The translations under genes and the position numbers were made by a program. Shown here in pieces: positions 1 to 8,629 of a stretch of DNA of 64,000 bases; within the stretch, counting starts at the first letter, position 1; each line of letters starts with the position of its first letter. The stretch is from Pachysolen tannophilus NRRL Y-2460 (taxonomy: Eukaryota; Ascomycota; Pichiomycetes; Alaninales; Pachysolenaceae), in NCBI GenBank assembly GCA_001661245.1, contig KV454013.1:1408512-1472511 (forward strand). Direction: 5' to 3'. The notes under the pieces are model-generated. The model did no database searches. It saw only the letters and a program-made list of their open reading frames with translations, and was not told the DNA's origin.

Positions 1-1104
1 ATATTATTTTAATCTTTTATTTTATTTTTTATTTTTATTTCAAATATTTGTTTATTCTTCTTCGGCAAGTGATTTGTTTATTATCTTTCAGTCAAATCAC
101 TAATTTTTTTTTTTTTTCAAAAAAAAAAAAACCCTTTTTTATACAATTTTTATGTATTATTTTTCAGTATAGGAATTTCCATAAATAATAATATGATTTA
201 CTTCAGAAAATAAAATAAAAAAGAAAGAGAAATAGATCAAAATATGTATCAAGAACGCAGTTACTAGCTAATGCCATAGAAGATTCTAAAAATTTTTTTT
301 TTTTAAAAATTAGCAATGCCCAGTATGAGGTCGTTGTTGAAAAAAAAAATTTTATCTTGCTTTCCTTTTCCCCTCCAGTCACCTATTAATAGAAAAGATG
401 GTGCAGTGAATAGGAAGCTGTTCGTATCAAAGAAAAGAAAAAAGAGAAAAAAAAAACAAATTCAAAAAAAATGAGGAAAAGTTTTCCAATTTATACAAAT
501 TCAAAGATCAACACAACGAAATCAAAAATCAGTTTCCTAAAATGGAAATTTGGGTTTTAGCAACACGATTTTTGATTTGTTAATTAAATAACATTTTTAT
601 TTATAGGGTAAATAAATAATGAAATGGTAATCATTTATATTATTATATAGTTTCTTTAAATAACAAGAATATTTTATAATAGAATCTAATCATAAATCAT
701 TTTATGAAGTTATTTGTGATTAATATTTTTTTAGCTTGGTAGGTTCTAGGATCAATAGCAGGATCAGTTTTGTATTACTGAAGGAACTTTTTTTATTTTT
801 ATTTTATTTTATTTTATTTTGTTTTTTTTTAGTAGTAATAATAGCATTTTCTTTGGGCGGTTATAAAGTTAACAGAATAATATAAGAATAATAAATAATA
901 TATAATTAGTGATTCTCTTTTTGTTTTTTTTTTATTATATTTTATTTCGAATTTTTAACTAGAATTATCTCATACTTTGCTTGAAAGTGATTGATTATTA
1001 TTTTGCAAATTAATTTTTGTTTGATTGCCATCAAGAATATAACGACAATACATATAAAACTTGTTCTTTTTCTTTTTTTTTTTTCTTGTTCTTTTTGTTG
1101 AGAA
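1..1104. other. Intergenic region, left edge
   Basis: No open frame of note and no RNA gene seen. The stretch is AT-rich with many poly-A and poly-T runs. It should hold the promoter and leader of the gene that starts at 1105. A TATA-like element (TATAAAG) lies near 862, about 240 bases before that start. Confidence 0.6.
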
Positions 1105-2076
1105 ATGGGTTTAAGGTCATGTTCATATAGTAGTGACGAAGAAGGAGATTCTTCTATTCATGGATTTACTTCAAGACGCAATCATAAAAGAGTTAGAATT
1201 TCGGAAGATAGATCAAGTACTTATTCTCCCCCAAGTTATACTTCGGCTGCTCGTCGTTTCAATAATGTTGAGAATGGGGGTTCTTCTAGGTTTACAAGTA
1301 ATTATCCCACCTCATTTACAAGAGAAAGTAATAATAATAGTTTTGATGATGATATGGCGTCGGATATCTTGACCTCTCTTGGAAGCCATCGAGAAGGCAA
1401 TATTGGTAGGGATAGAAGAGGAAACAATAGCGCAATCGGTAACAGCGGCAATAATGATGGTGTGCTGCTGCCCCACACATCTTCGGTTATTCTTTCACCG
1501 GATCAGATTGAAGATCAAATACAAGATGATGATGAAGATAGTTCTATAATGGACTCGGAAGATAATTTCAATGCACACGAATTATACCCAGTTTCGTCAG
1601 ACCCACAGTTACTTCCATCGACATTAAGACCACCTCCTCCAACTGCAGCAAGTGTTAGGCGTGAACCTTACCCGTTAACAAGACGGAATGCGATTTATAG
1701 ACCACATCACGCAAGAAGCTCGTCTGCATTGTCCCTATCTTTATCATTAGATCAACAAAATCATCAAAATCAGCCACAACAAATACAAAATCAGCCACAA
1801 CAGCAACTGCAAGAACAACAAGATAGAAGAAGGAGAAGACTTGGAAATAATGCTGTGCCTTTAGGCGCTCTTTTGAATCCGGCTGATAATACTAACACGA
1901 ATGAAAGTAGCAACAGCATCAATAGTAATGATAGCGTAGAAGGAACCCATTTATCTACAGAAGATCGCCGCAATAGACCAGTTTCAAGAGGCGATAGTAC
2001 GGATGATCCAAATGGAGATGTCTCCTCAAATGATAACATCAGTGTTTTATCAACTGCGGACAGCACTGGTAACGGA

Positions 2077-2109
<33 letters not shown>

Positions 2110-3267
2110 CATCGTGTCAGATTTGTTGATAATGAACGCTATATAACTAGTCCAACCGATTTGATGAGAAACGATAATGTTTCATCATCAAATTCCGCAC
2201 CAATGAATACCACGGGTGCCACCAATAGTAATAATACTGCAAGTACAGTGTTACCGCCAATACACCCAGATATGTTTAGAATAGATAATAACAACAATAG
2301 GACCAATAATAGTGATAATTCTTCAAACGCTTTTAATATGGACGAGATCAATAGAAATGGTACAAGTGGTTCAAGATTAAATGGGCTAATGAGGTCAGGA
2401 AGAAGTTTATCAAGAGGTGCTGGAAGAAGAAGAATTTGGCGTTCATCAAGATTTAATAGTTCTACCCATCCACAAGATATTTTAAATGAGTTGTTAAGAG
2501 ATACAATTGATTCAGAAACAATATTAAGGAGAAGGCAAAGAGATTATAATAATACACATGGTAGTAATAGCAACAACAATAGTAGTCGTTCCCCAATGTT
2601 CCCATCTTTGTCAAATAATAGCAATTATATGATGAGACCTATTAGGTTTCATGATCCATTTACTTCTCCTCCTTATAGTGATAGTGCAGCAGGAAGCAAT
2701 GCTTCTTCTTTCCATCATCACCGTAATAATAATAATAATAATACAGGAGATTTCAATACAGCTAGGACAATGTCGGGGACCAATGAGGAAAGTAGCACCT
2801 CGTTACCATCAACAGATGTGCAAGCTGGATCAGTATCTGCAAACGATGGAATTGGTGCTTTTGATGAGTATTTGACTCTATCCATGAGAAGATTGGCAAA
2901 TACTTTCCACAACAGCGTTAGAAATTTCCAGAATTTACATCGGGATGAAAGCTACAACCCTGAACGTGGGTTCCATTATAGCCATAGCAACAATAGTAAC
3001 GCCATGCTTGATGAAGAAGATGAAGATGATTTTATGACAAGTAGAATTGACCCAAGGTACTTTGATAGATTTAGTGGATTAGAAGAATTACAACCAAGAA
3101 ATGAGGCTGATTTACTTAAATTGGCAAGAGAAAGAAGTATATTGAAATATGGTAGGTTTATGGCAGATGGAGTTGTTCCTTCGTCCTTCCGCCATAAGGC
3201 TCGTAATGATCGAAATAGAGACACTACTGATGAAAGGGAAAGAAAGAGACAAAAGCGCAATTTTTAA
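1105..3267 (+). CDS. Asn/Ser-rich protein of unknown function
   Basis: 720 residues from an ATG that follows a pyrimidine-rich leader. I do not recognise the family. The first 600 residues are low complexity: Asn and Ser runs (pure Asn near residues 325-335), a Gln-rich patch near 220-240, an acidic DDDEDSS patch and many Arg/Ser dipeptides. The parts that look most constrained are a segment near residues 450-480 (WRSSRF, then ILNELLRDTIDSETILRRR) and the last 70-odd residues (RIDPRYFDRFSGLEELQ, then LARERSILKYGRFMADG), ending in a basic tail RERKRQKR that could be a nuclear signal. No membrane segment or signal peptide is visible. Composition suggests a disordered, perhaps nuclear, protein. 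It is convergent with EXO5. Antisense poly-Leu frames over it are shadows of the Asn repeats. Confidence 0.8.
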
Positions 3268-3742
3268 CCTTGGAAATTACACTAAAAGATTTATCGGTGG
3301 TAAAGAAAAATTAAGAAAAAGAAAAGTTTACACTTTTTTCTTATGATTTCATTCTCATTTTTTTTTATTTATTTTTTTTTTTATTATTATTATTATGTTT
3401 TTGTTTTTCGGATTATACTTCAAGGTTGGGAATTTTGGATATTTAAAGTTTTTTTTTTTATTTTTTTTATTTTTAATTTTAATTTTCATTTTATACGAAT
3501 ACATTTCATCGATGAAAGTCGGGGATACTTTTATGACTATGGTGATATGTAACTTTGGTATGAATCATACGGTAATTGAGGTTTTTTTAAGGTAATAATA
3601 AATATAATATGATTATCATTAGAAAATATTATACAGAATTAAATTAAATTAAATAAAATAAATATAGATATGCATCATTAAATATCTTTTTTCATTTTTT
3701 TTTTTTTTTTCTGGGAATTTGACATTTTGCTAAAGCTGAAGT
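3268..3742. other. Intergenic, convergent 3' ends
   Basis: Sits between the stop codons of two convergent genes. It holds T-rich runs and AT-rich sequence that would serve as 3' UTRs and poly-A signals. The open frames here encode only Phe/Ile/Tyr low complexity and are not supported as genes. Confidence 0.6.
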
Positions 3743-5596
3743 TTACTTTTTTCTTTCTTGATACCATGAACAAACATCTTTATATTTGCATGGATACCTC
3801 CCATCACAATAAATATGGAAATCCACTGGTTCCACAGGTTTTAAATTTCTTTTCAAGTAATAAAAATCCAATGAATCATTCAATTTTTCCAAGAAAATAT
3901 CATTATTATAAGTAACTTCTTCCTCAAATTTATTCAGTGAGGAACTTCGTGAAATATATTCGATAGAGCAACTTTGAGAGAGAAAGGGATATAATAATTT
4001 GAATAATTGAGAAAGTCTTGCAATTAAGAATCTTAATGTAAAGGGATATTTCCATTTTGTCAACAAGTTTTTTTTCATAAATTCTAAATCCGAAGCTGTT
4101 TTTAAATTATTCTCAAAAAATTTTTCATTTTCAGTTAAAGAGCTCAAATCATAATTAATTGAATTGGTTTTATTTGAATAATGAGTTTTCACAAAAGAGT
4201 CAAATGGTTCAAAATTTATAGATTCTCCTTTGCATAATTTTAAAGCATCTGAGTGTAAAAATTTAAAATTTAGTAAAATTAAAAAAACAATATCTGGTGA
4301 TATAGGTGAATCTATATCGATACCTCTATCTGAATAATTTTGAACTAATAATTCATAACAAAATGGATCATCATTTTTTTCTTTTAATTCATAATATTCA
4401 TTAAAATTTTTTTGTTTTGAAGTTAATTCACCACTCATTATACCAATTAATTTTCTATAATAAAAAAGTTGAAATTTATGTGCATCTCTAATTGATTTTT
4501 GTCTTGGTATTAAAATATAACCTCTTGTCTTTACATCACTTATTTTTAAATAATATTGAGAAATAAAAGAATTTATAATATTTGGTGCTGATTCAAGAAA
4601 TTCAAATAAATCATCTTTATATAGATTTAATTCAAAATTAAGATCAAAATTATCCTTTACTATTGGAAGTAAACTTAAATGATCAATAATTCCAGTAATT
4701 AAAAGGTATGGAGATGTTTCTGAATTTTCCAATTTAAAAGAAGATTTATCCATCAATTGATTATTATTATTAACATCAACTAAGGAATAAATTTTAATTT
4801 CTCTAGCCTCTCCAAATGAAAAAAGAGATATTAATCTTGAAATTTGTTCACTATCATACAAGGCTATTTCATCCAATTTAATTTGATCAATACCTCTTTC
4901 TTTAATATCTTTTTCAACAAGTTGATAATAAGAAGATTCATCAAGATCTTTTGCTGGATGAGCTGTCATTTCTAAATCTTTATGAATTCCTGTTCCTAAT
5001 CTCATCTCTTTTGTTGGCAATTCTTCTTCTTCCAGAGAATAAATCTTATAAAATGTTTGTAATTCACACCAATACCCAACTGCTAATGATGATGCTGAAA
5101 ATCTCAATTTTTCATTATTTTTGGGAAATTTTTTCATCTTTAATATTTGGAAAGGTTTAAGCATATTTTTTGGGAAATTTTTATAAGGCAAGAGATGAGT
5201 CTTATCATTTAACGGCAAGTAATTATGGAATGGTTTATATGAGCTCAAACTCAATGATGTCGGTTGTTGATATAATTGTGGGTCATTCTGTGATACTATT
5301 TGGTCATTAACATTTATCGATTCAAGTTTACCTTGCGGCTGAAAGAAATCAGTACGATAATTGAAATTTTGTGGAATGGGGAGTCTTTCACTTTTATTCC
5401 TCAAATTTAAAAGAGTATCTTCATCTTTGAGCACAGGTGTAGTTTTTAACAGCACTTGTTGTGGATGTGGTATTTTAAGTAATATCTTTTTGGTATTAAA
5501 TTTCCCAAGTATTTCTGCATCATCGGAGTTGAACCTTTTAAAATTTGTAAAGACTTTATCCGACCTCAATTTCGGAAACACTTTATATCTCAACAT
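3743..5596 (-). CDS. EXO5: Exonuclease V, mitochondrial (Exo5/Dem1)
   Basis: 617 residues. The family is a single-strand 5' exonuclease of the PD-(D/E)XK fold with a 4Fe-4S cluster, needed for mitochondrial DNA upkeep. The cluster ligands are visible: one Cys in GYWCELQ (residue 177) and three at the extreme C-terminus, C597, C603 and C609, in a C-X5-C-X5-C pattern ending CSWYQERKK. The motif RLGTGIHKDLE (about 198-208) is the family's conserved helix, and SDVKTRG (about 355) fits the catalytic D-x-K strand. The N-terminus is basic and rich in Leu, Phe and Ser, consistent with mitochondrial import. Length is close to the S. cerevisiae protein. Divergent from CNE1. Confidence 0.9.
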   Translation of the reverse strand: MLRYKVFPKLRSDKVFTNFKRFNSDDAEILGKFNTKKILLKIPHPQQVLLKTTPVLKDEDTLLNLRNKSERLPIPQNFNYRTDFFQPQGKLESINVNDQIVSQNDPQLYQQPTSLSLSSYKPFHNYLPLNDKTHLLPYKNFPKNMLKPFQILKMKKFPKNNEKLRFSASSLAVGYWCELQTFYKIYSLEEEELPTKEMRLGTGIHKDLEMTAHPAKDLDESSYYQLVEKDIKERGIDQIKLDEIALYDSEQISRLISLFSFGEAREIKIYSLVDVNNNNQLMDKSSFKLENSETSPYLLITGIIDHLSLLPIVKDNFDLNFELNLYKDDLFEFLESAPNIINSFISQYYLKISDVKTRGYILIPRQKSIRDAHKFQLFYYRKLIGIMSGELTSKQKNFNEYYELKEKNDDPFCYELLVQNYSDRGIDIDSPISPDIVFLILLNFKFLHSDALKLCKGESINFEPFDSFVKTHYSNKTNSINYDLSSLTENEKFFENNLKTASDLEFMKKNLLTKWKYPFTLRFLIARLSQLFKLLYPFLSQSCSIEYISRSSSLNKFEEEVTYNNDIFLEKLNDSLDFYYLKRNLKPVEPVDFHIYCDGRYPCKYKDVCSWYQERKK

Positions 5597-5784
5597 TGAA
5601 TAGCAACATACATTTCTTAAATCATAACTGAATAACTTTGATATAAACTGGAAAGAAGAAAACCTACAAAAAAAAAAAAAAAAAAAAAGAAGAAAAACAG
5701 CAAAGAAAAGGAAAGATTAATCAATAAAATCTATTATGATTACTTTTACTTGTTGTTTTACGCGTCACTTCTCCACCAAACTCT

Positions 5785-5925
5785 TGTGACATGACACATC
5801 AAAAAAAAAAAAAAAAAAAAGTGTCACGGACATGTCAGTAGTGTCAATAGTGTCACAAGACACAAAGATAGTGTCACAAGAAATGACATAGATAGTGACA
5901 CCTTTGTGACACTATCTGTGTCTGT
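5785..5925. repeat. Cluster of TGTCA/TGACA motifs, copy 1
   Basis: About ten TGTCA or TGACA cores lie in 140 bases, several as GTGTCAC or its complement GTGACAC. The cluster opens with TGTGACATGACAC (5785-5797), a 13-mer found again, base for base, at 55148-55160. The layout is of repeated short sites in both orientations, not of a tandem repeat with fixed period. It lies between two divergent genes, so a regulatory role is likely but not shown. Confidence 0.6.
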
Positions 5926-6135
5926 TGATCTTAGAGCGTCACGAGATTTAAAAGAAACAACACCAGATCTGCCAAAAAAGAAAAAAAAAACAAAGAAAAA
6001 GAAGAAAAAGGGGAACAGCACTCCCGGCAAACCGTCCGCAGCAGTTCCGCCAACTTCTTCAGCCACGGCTCCCTCTAGGCTTGCGGTTGAGGTTTTTATT
6101 TTTTTTTATTAATTTTTATTATTTTTCTTACGTTT

Positions 6136-6143
6136 TACGTGTC
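6136..6143 (+). promoter_or_regulatory. UPRE-2-like element before CNE1
   Basis: TACGTGTC matches the UPRE-2 type core (TACGTG) recognised in yeast unfolded-protein responses. It lies about 335 bases upstream of the calnexin start, a gene expected to respond to ER stress. One short match only. Confidence 0.35.
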
Positions 6144-6477
6144 AATTTCTCCCCCGGTCTTTTTCAGGCGTTTTTCCTTCTAGAAAAAAAAAATCGGCTT
6201 TCGTAAGGCGGCCGGCCTTTAAATAAGGAAAAAAACAAAAATTGAGATTTTGTTTTGATGAGTTGTCACTTTTTTTAAAATATAGTTAAAATATTTATTA
6301 TAATTTAATTAAAAGAAACCGAATTTCTCATTTAAAAGGTTAAAGATCAAAGTTGAGTTTTAGATAGCCAAAGGCGGTTATTTTGTTTTCACTATTACTT
6401 TGAAAAAAAAAAAAAAAAACAATTTTTTTTTCATTTTGTTGAATATCTTATTATTGATTAATTTTAATTTCAGAAAA

Positions 6478-8232
6478 ATGAAGTTTTCGTCAATTGCGGT
6501 TCCAACCGCTGCTTTACTTGTTGGTGCTATGGCATCTGATACTACTAAATCTTCAGTAGAACATCCTGAATTTACACCTTATTCTAAGGATGAGTTGGCT
6601 TCGGATTCGTTTTATGAGGATTTTCAGGATGATGGGAGTGTGGAGAGATGGCTTGTTTCTCATGCAAAGAAAGATGATGAATTTACTTATGTTGGTAAAT
6701 GGGCTTTTGAACAATCAATTGTTAATCCTGGTTTTAAAAATGATAAAGGATTAGTATTGAAAAGTCAAGCTGCACATCATGCAATTGATGTTCAATTACC
6801 TGAAGTTTTTGATAATACAGATAATACTTTAGTATTACAATATGAAGTTAAATTACAAAATGGTTTAAATTGTGGTGGAGCTTATATTAAATTATTAAGC
6901 GCCGAAGGATTCCCAACTTCTAAAGATGGAGATGAATTTAATAATGAAACTCCTTATCAAATTATGTTTGGTCCTGATAAATGTGGTATGACAAATAAAG
7001 TACATTTTATTATTAGAAGGAAAAATCCAGTTACTGGAGTTTATGAAGAAAAACATTTAAGAACTCCTCCAATGTCAAGAATTGTTAAGACAACTTCATT
7101 ATATACTTTAATCATTAAACCAAATAATGATTTTGAAATCAGAATAAATGGAGAAGTTGCAAAAGCTGGTAATTTACTCGATGAACATTTGTTTAGTCCA
7201 TCATTTAATCCTCCAACTGAAATTGAAGATCCAGATGATATTAAACCAGAAGATTGGGATGAAAGAGAACAAATCCCAGATCCTGAGCAAGCTGAAAAGC
7301 CTGAAGATTGGGATGAAGATGCTCCTTCGAAAATCCCGGATCCTAATGCAGTTAAACCAGAAGATTGGGATGAAGATGAATTGGCTTATATCCCAGATCC
7401 TGATGCTGAAAAACCAGAGGATTGGGATGATGAAGAAGATGGAGAATGGATTGCTCCAGAAATTCCTAACCCAAAGTGTCAGGAACACGGATGTGGCAAA
7501 TGGGATCCTCCTTTGATTAAAAATCCAAACTATAAAGGTAAATGGAGACAACCTTTAATTCCAAATCCAAATTACAAAGGTGTTTGGAAACCAAGAACAA
7601 TTCCAAATCCAGATTATTATGAAGATGTTAATGCTTCAAATTTGGAAGCTATTGCAGGATTAGGATTTGAATTATGGACTTTACAAGAAGATATATTATT
7701 TGATAATATTTATTTGGGTCATCATATTGAAGAAGCTGAAGCAATTGGTAATCTGACATTTGTTCCAAAATTAAAAATTGAAGAAGAAACTTCAGCTGCA
7801 AATGCTCCAAAACCAGATTTCGAACCAGATTTACCACCATCATTAGAAGAAGATGCTAATAATATCTTGGCAAATGTTGTTGATTTTGTCAAGATAAAAT
7901 CTTCAGAATTTATTGATAGTGCCGTTGATTATTACTACGATTTCCAAGCTGCCCCATTAAATACCTTAAGCTCAAGACCATTCGAAGCAGTCTATTACTC
8001 AGGTATTCTCTTGTACGTTGTTTTCGTCTTGGCAGGTGTATGGGGTGCTTTGGTTTACCTCTTCACCGGTGGAAGTGCTGCGAACCCAGCTGCAACAACT
8101 ACAACACCATCAACAACATCATCAACAACAACAACAACAAACACAAAACCAAAAGAAACATCTGAAGAAGACGAAGAAATAATCGAAGAAAAAGATTCAA
8201 AAGCCACCGGGGCTTCTAGAAGATTGGAATAA
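6478..8232 (+). CDS. CNE1: Calnexin, ER lectin chaperone
   Basis: 584 residues from the ATG of MKFSSIAVPTAALLVGAMAS, a clean signal peptide. An upstream in-frame TTG would only add a poly-Lys leader and is rejected. The lumenal lectin domain is followed by the P-domain arm: four motif-1 repeats (IPDP...KPEDWDE) at about residues 244-320, then about three motif-2 repeats (GxWxPPxIxNPxY) to about 380. A second lectin half follows. One transmembrane segment (about 505-527, GILLYVVFVLAGVWGALVYLF) precedes a cytosolic tail rich in Thr, Asn and Glu. The protein binds monoglucosylated N-glycans of folding glycoproteins in the ER. The tail makes it a true calnexin, unlike the shorter S. cerevisiae Cne1. 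The only CTG codon noticed (7753) sits in GN-x-TF, where a polar residue is expected. Confidence 0.95.
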   Translation: MKFSSIAVPTAALLVGAMASDTTKSSVEHPEFTPYSKDELASDSFYEDFQDDGSVERWLVSHAKKDDEFTYVGKWAFEQSIVNPGFKNDKGLVLKSQAAHHAIDVQLPEVFDNTDNTLVLQYEVKLQNGLNCGGAYIKLLSAEGFPTSKDGDEFNNETPYQIMFGPDKCGMTNKVHFIIRRKNPVTGVYEEKHLRTPPMSRIVKTTSLYTLIIKPNNDFEIRINGEVAKAGNLLDEHLFSPSFNPPTEIEDPDDIKPEDWDEREQIPDPEQAEKPEDWDEDAPSKIPDPNAVKPEDWDEDELAYIPDPDAEKPEDWDDEEDGEWIAPEIPNPKCQEHGCGKWDPPLIKNPNYKGKWRQPLIPNPNYKGVWKPRTIPNPDYYEDVNASNLEAIAGLGFELWTLQEDILFDNIYLGHHIEEAEAIGNLTFVPKLKIEEETSAANAPKPDFEPDLPPSLEEDANNILANVVDFVKIKSSEFIDSAVDYYYDFQAAPLNTLSSRPFEAVYYSGILLYVVFVLAGVWGALVYLFTGGSAANPAATTTTPSTTSSTTTTTNTKPKETSEEDEEIIEEKDSKATGASRRLE

Positions 8233-8629
8233 AGGCATTTATCTCTCTTGAAGCTTTTTTAATTTTTCATATTTTTTTTTTTGTTGTTTTTATTGTGTAT
8301 AGTTTATAACCTTTTTTTTTCTTTTTTTTTCAAAAATCTTTTTATTTTATTATTCTTACTATAACGAATAAGCTATCACTAATCAGTTTAAAGACCAGAT
8401 CATCCTTTAATCCATCAATCTCTTTTGTCTTGGAACTAAATAAAAATTGAAAAATTTACAAAAATTTTTCAAAATTTTTTTAAAAAGATTTTTCTTAACG
8501 CGCTTTATGTCTAAAAAATAAATAAATGAAAATAAAAATGTACCAAATCATCTTTAATATAAGGATATGTTCATTCACTTATTAAAACTCAAGTAATAGT
8601 TTATATTGAGAAGCTTTATATCATATCAC
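8233..8629. other. Intergenic, CNE1 3' UTR and ORC4 promoter
   Basis: No gene seen. T-rich runs follow the CNE1 stop. An ACGCG core (8498-8502) lies about 130 bases before the ORC4 start and could be a weak MluI-box-like site. The rest is A/T runs. Confidence 0.5.

Larger units (their letters stand above)
5597..6477. other. Divergent intergenic region EXO5/CNE1
   Basis: About 880 bases with no convincing gene. The frame at 5906-6112 gives a Lys-repeat peptide and looks fortuitous. The region holds a dense cluster of TGTCA/TGACA motifs (5785-5925), long A-tracts near 5667-5690 and 5801-5820, a UPRE-2-like site (6136-6143) and the 8-base palindrome GGCCGGCC (6210-6217), unusual in such AT-rich DNA. 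Confidence 0.6.

Noticed and set aside
5906-6112. 68-residue Lys-rich frame
   Set aside because: Arises from A-runs within the TGTCA cluster region; composition and position do not support a gene.
6400-6477. Longer N-terminus for CNE1
   Set aside because: The extension starts at TTG and encodes poly-Lys/Asn/Phe ahead of a perfect signal peptide. Similar non-ATG extensions were rejected for ORC4, RAD51, KIP1, NIT2, KEX2, the ABC transporter, DCD1, MTC1, the TFIIIC gene and two zinc-cluster genes.
7148-7551. Overlapping frames on both strands within CNE1
   Set aside because: Shadows of the calnexin P-domain repeats in other frames.
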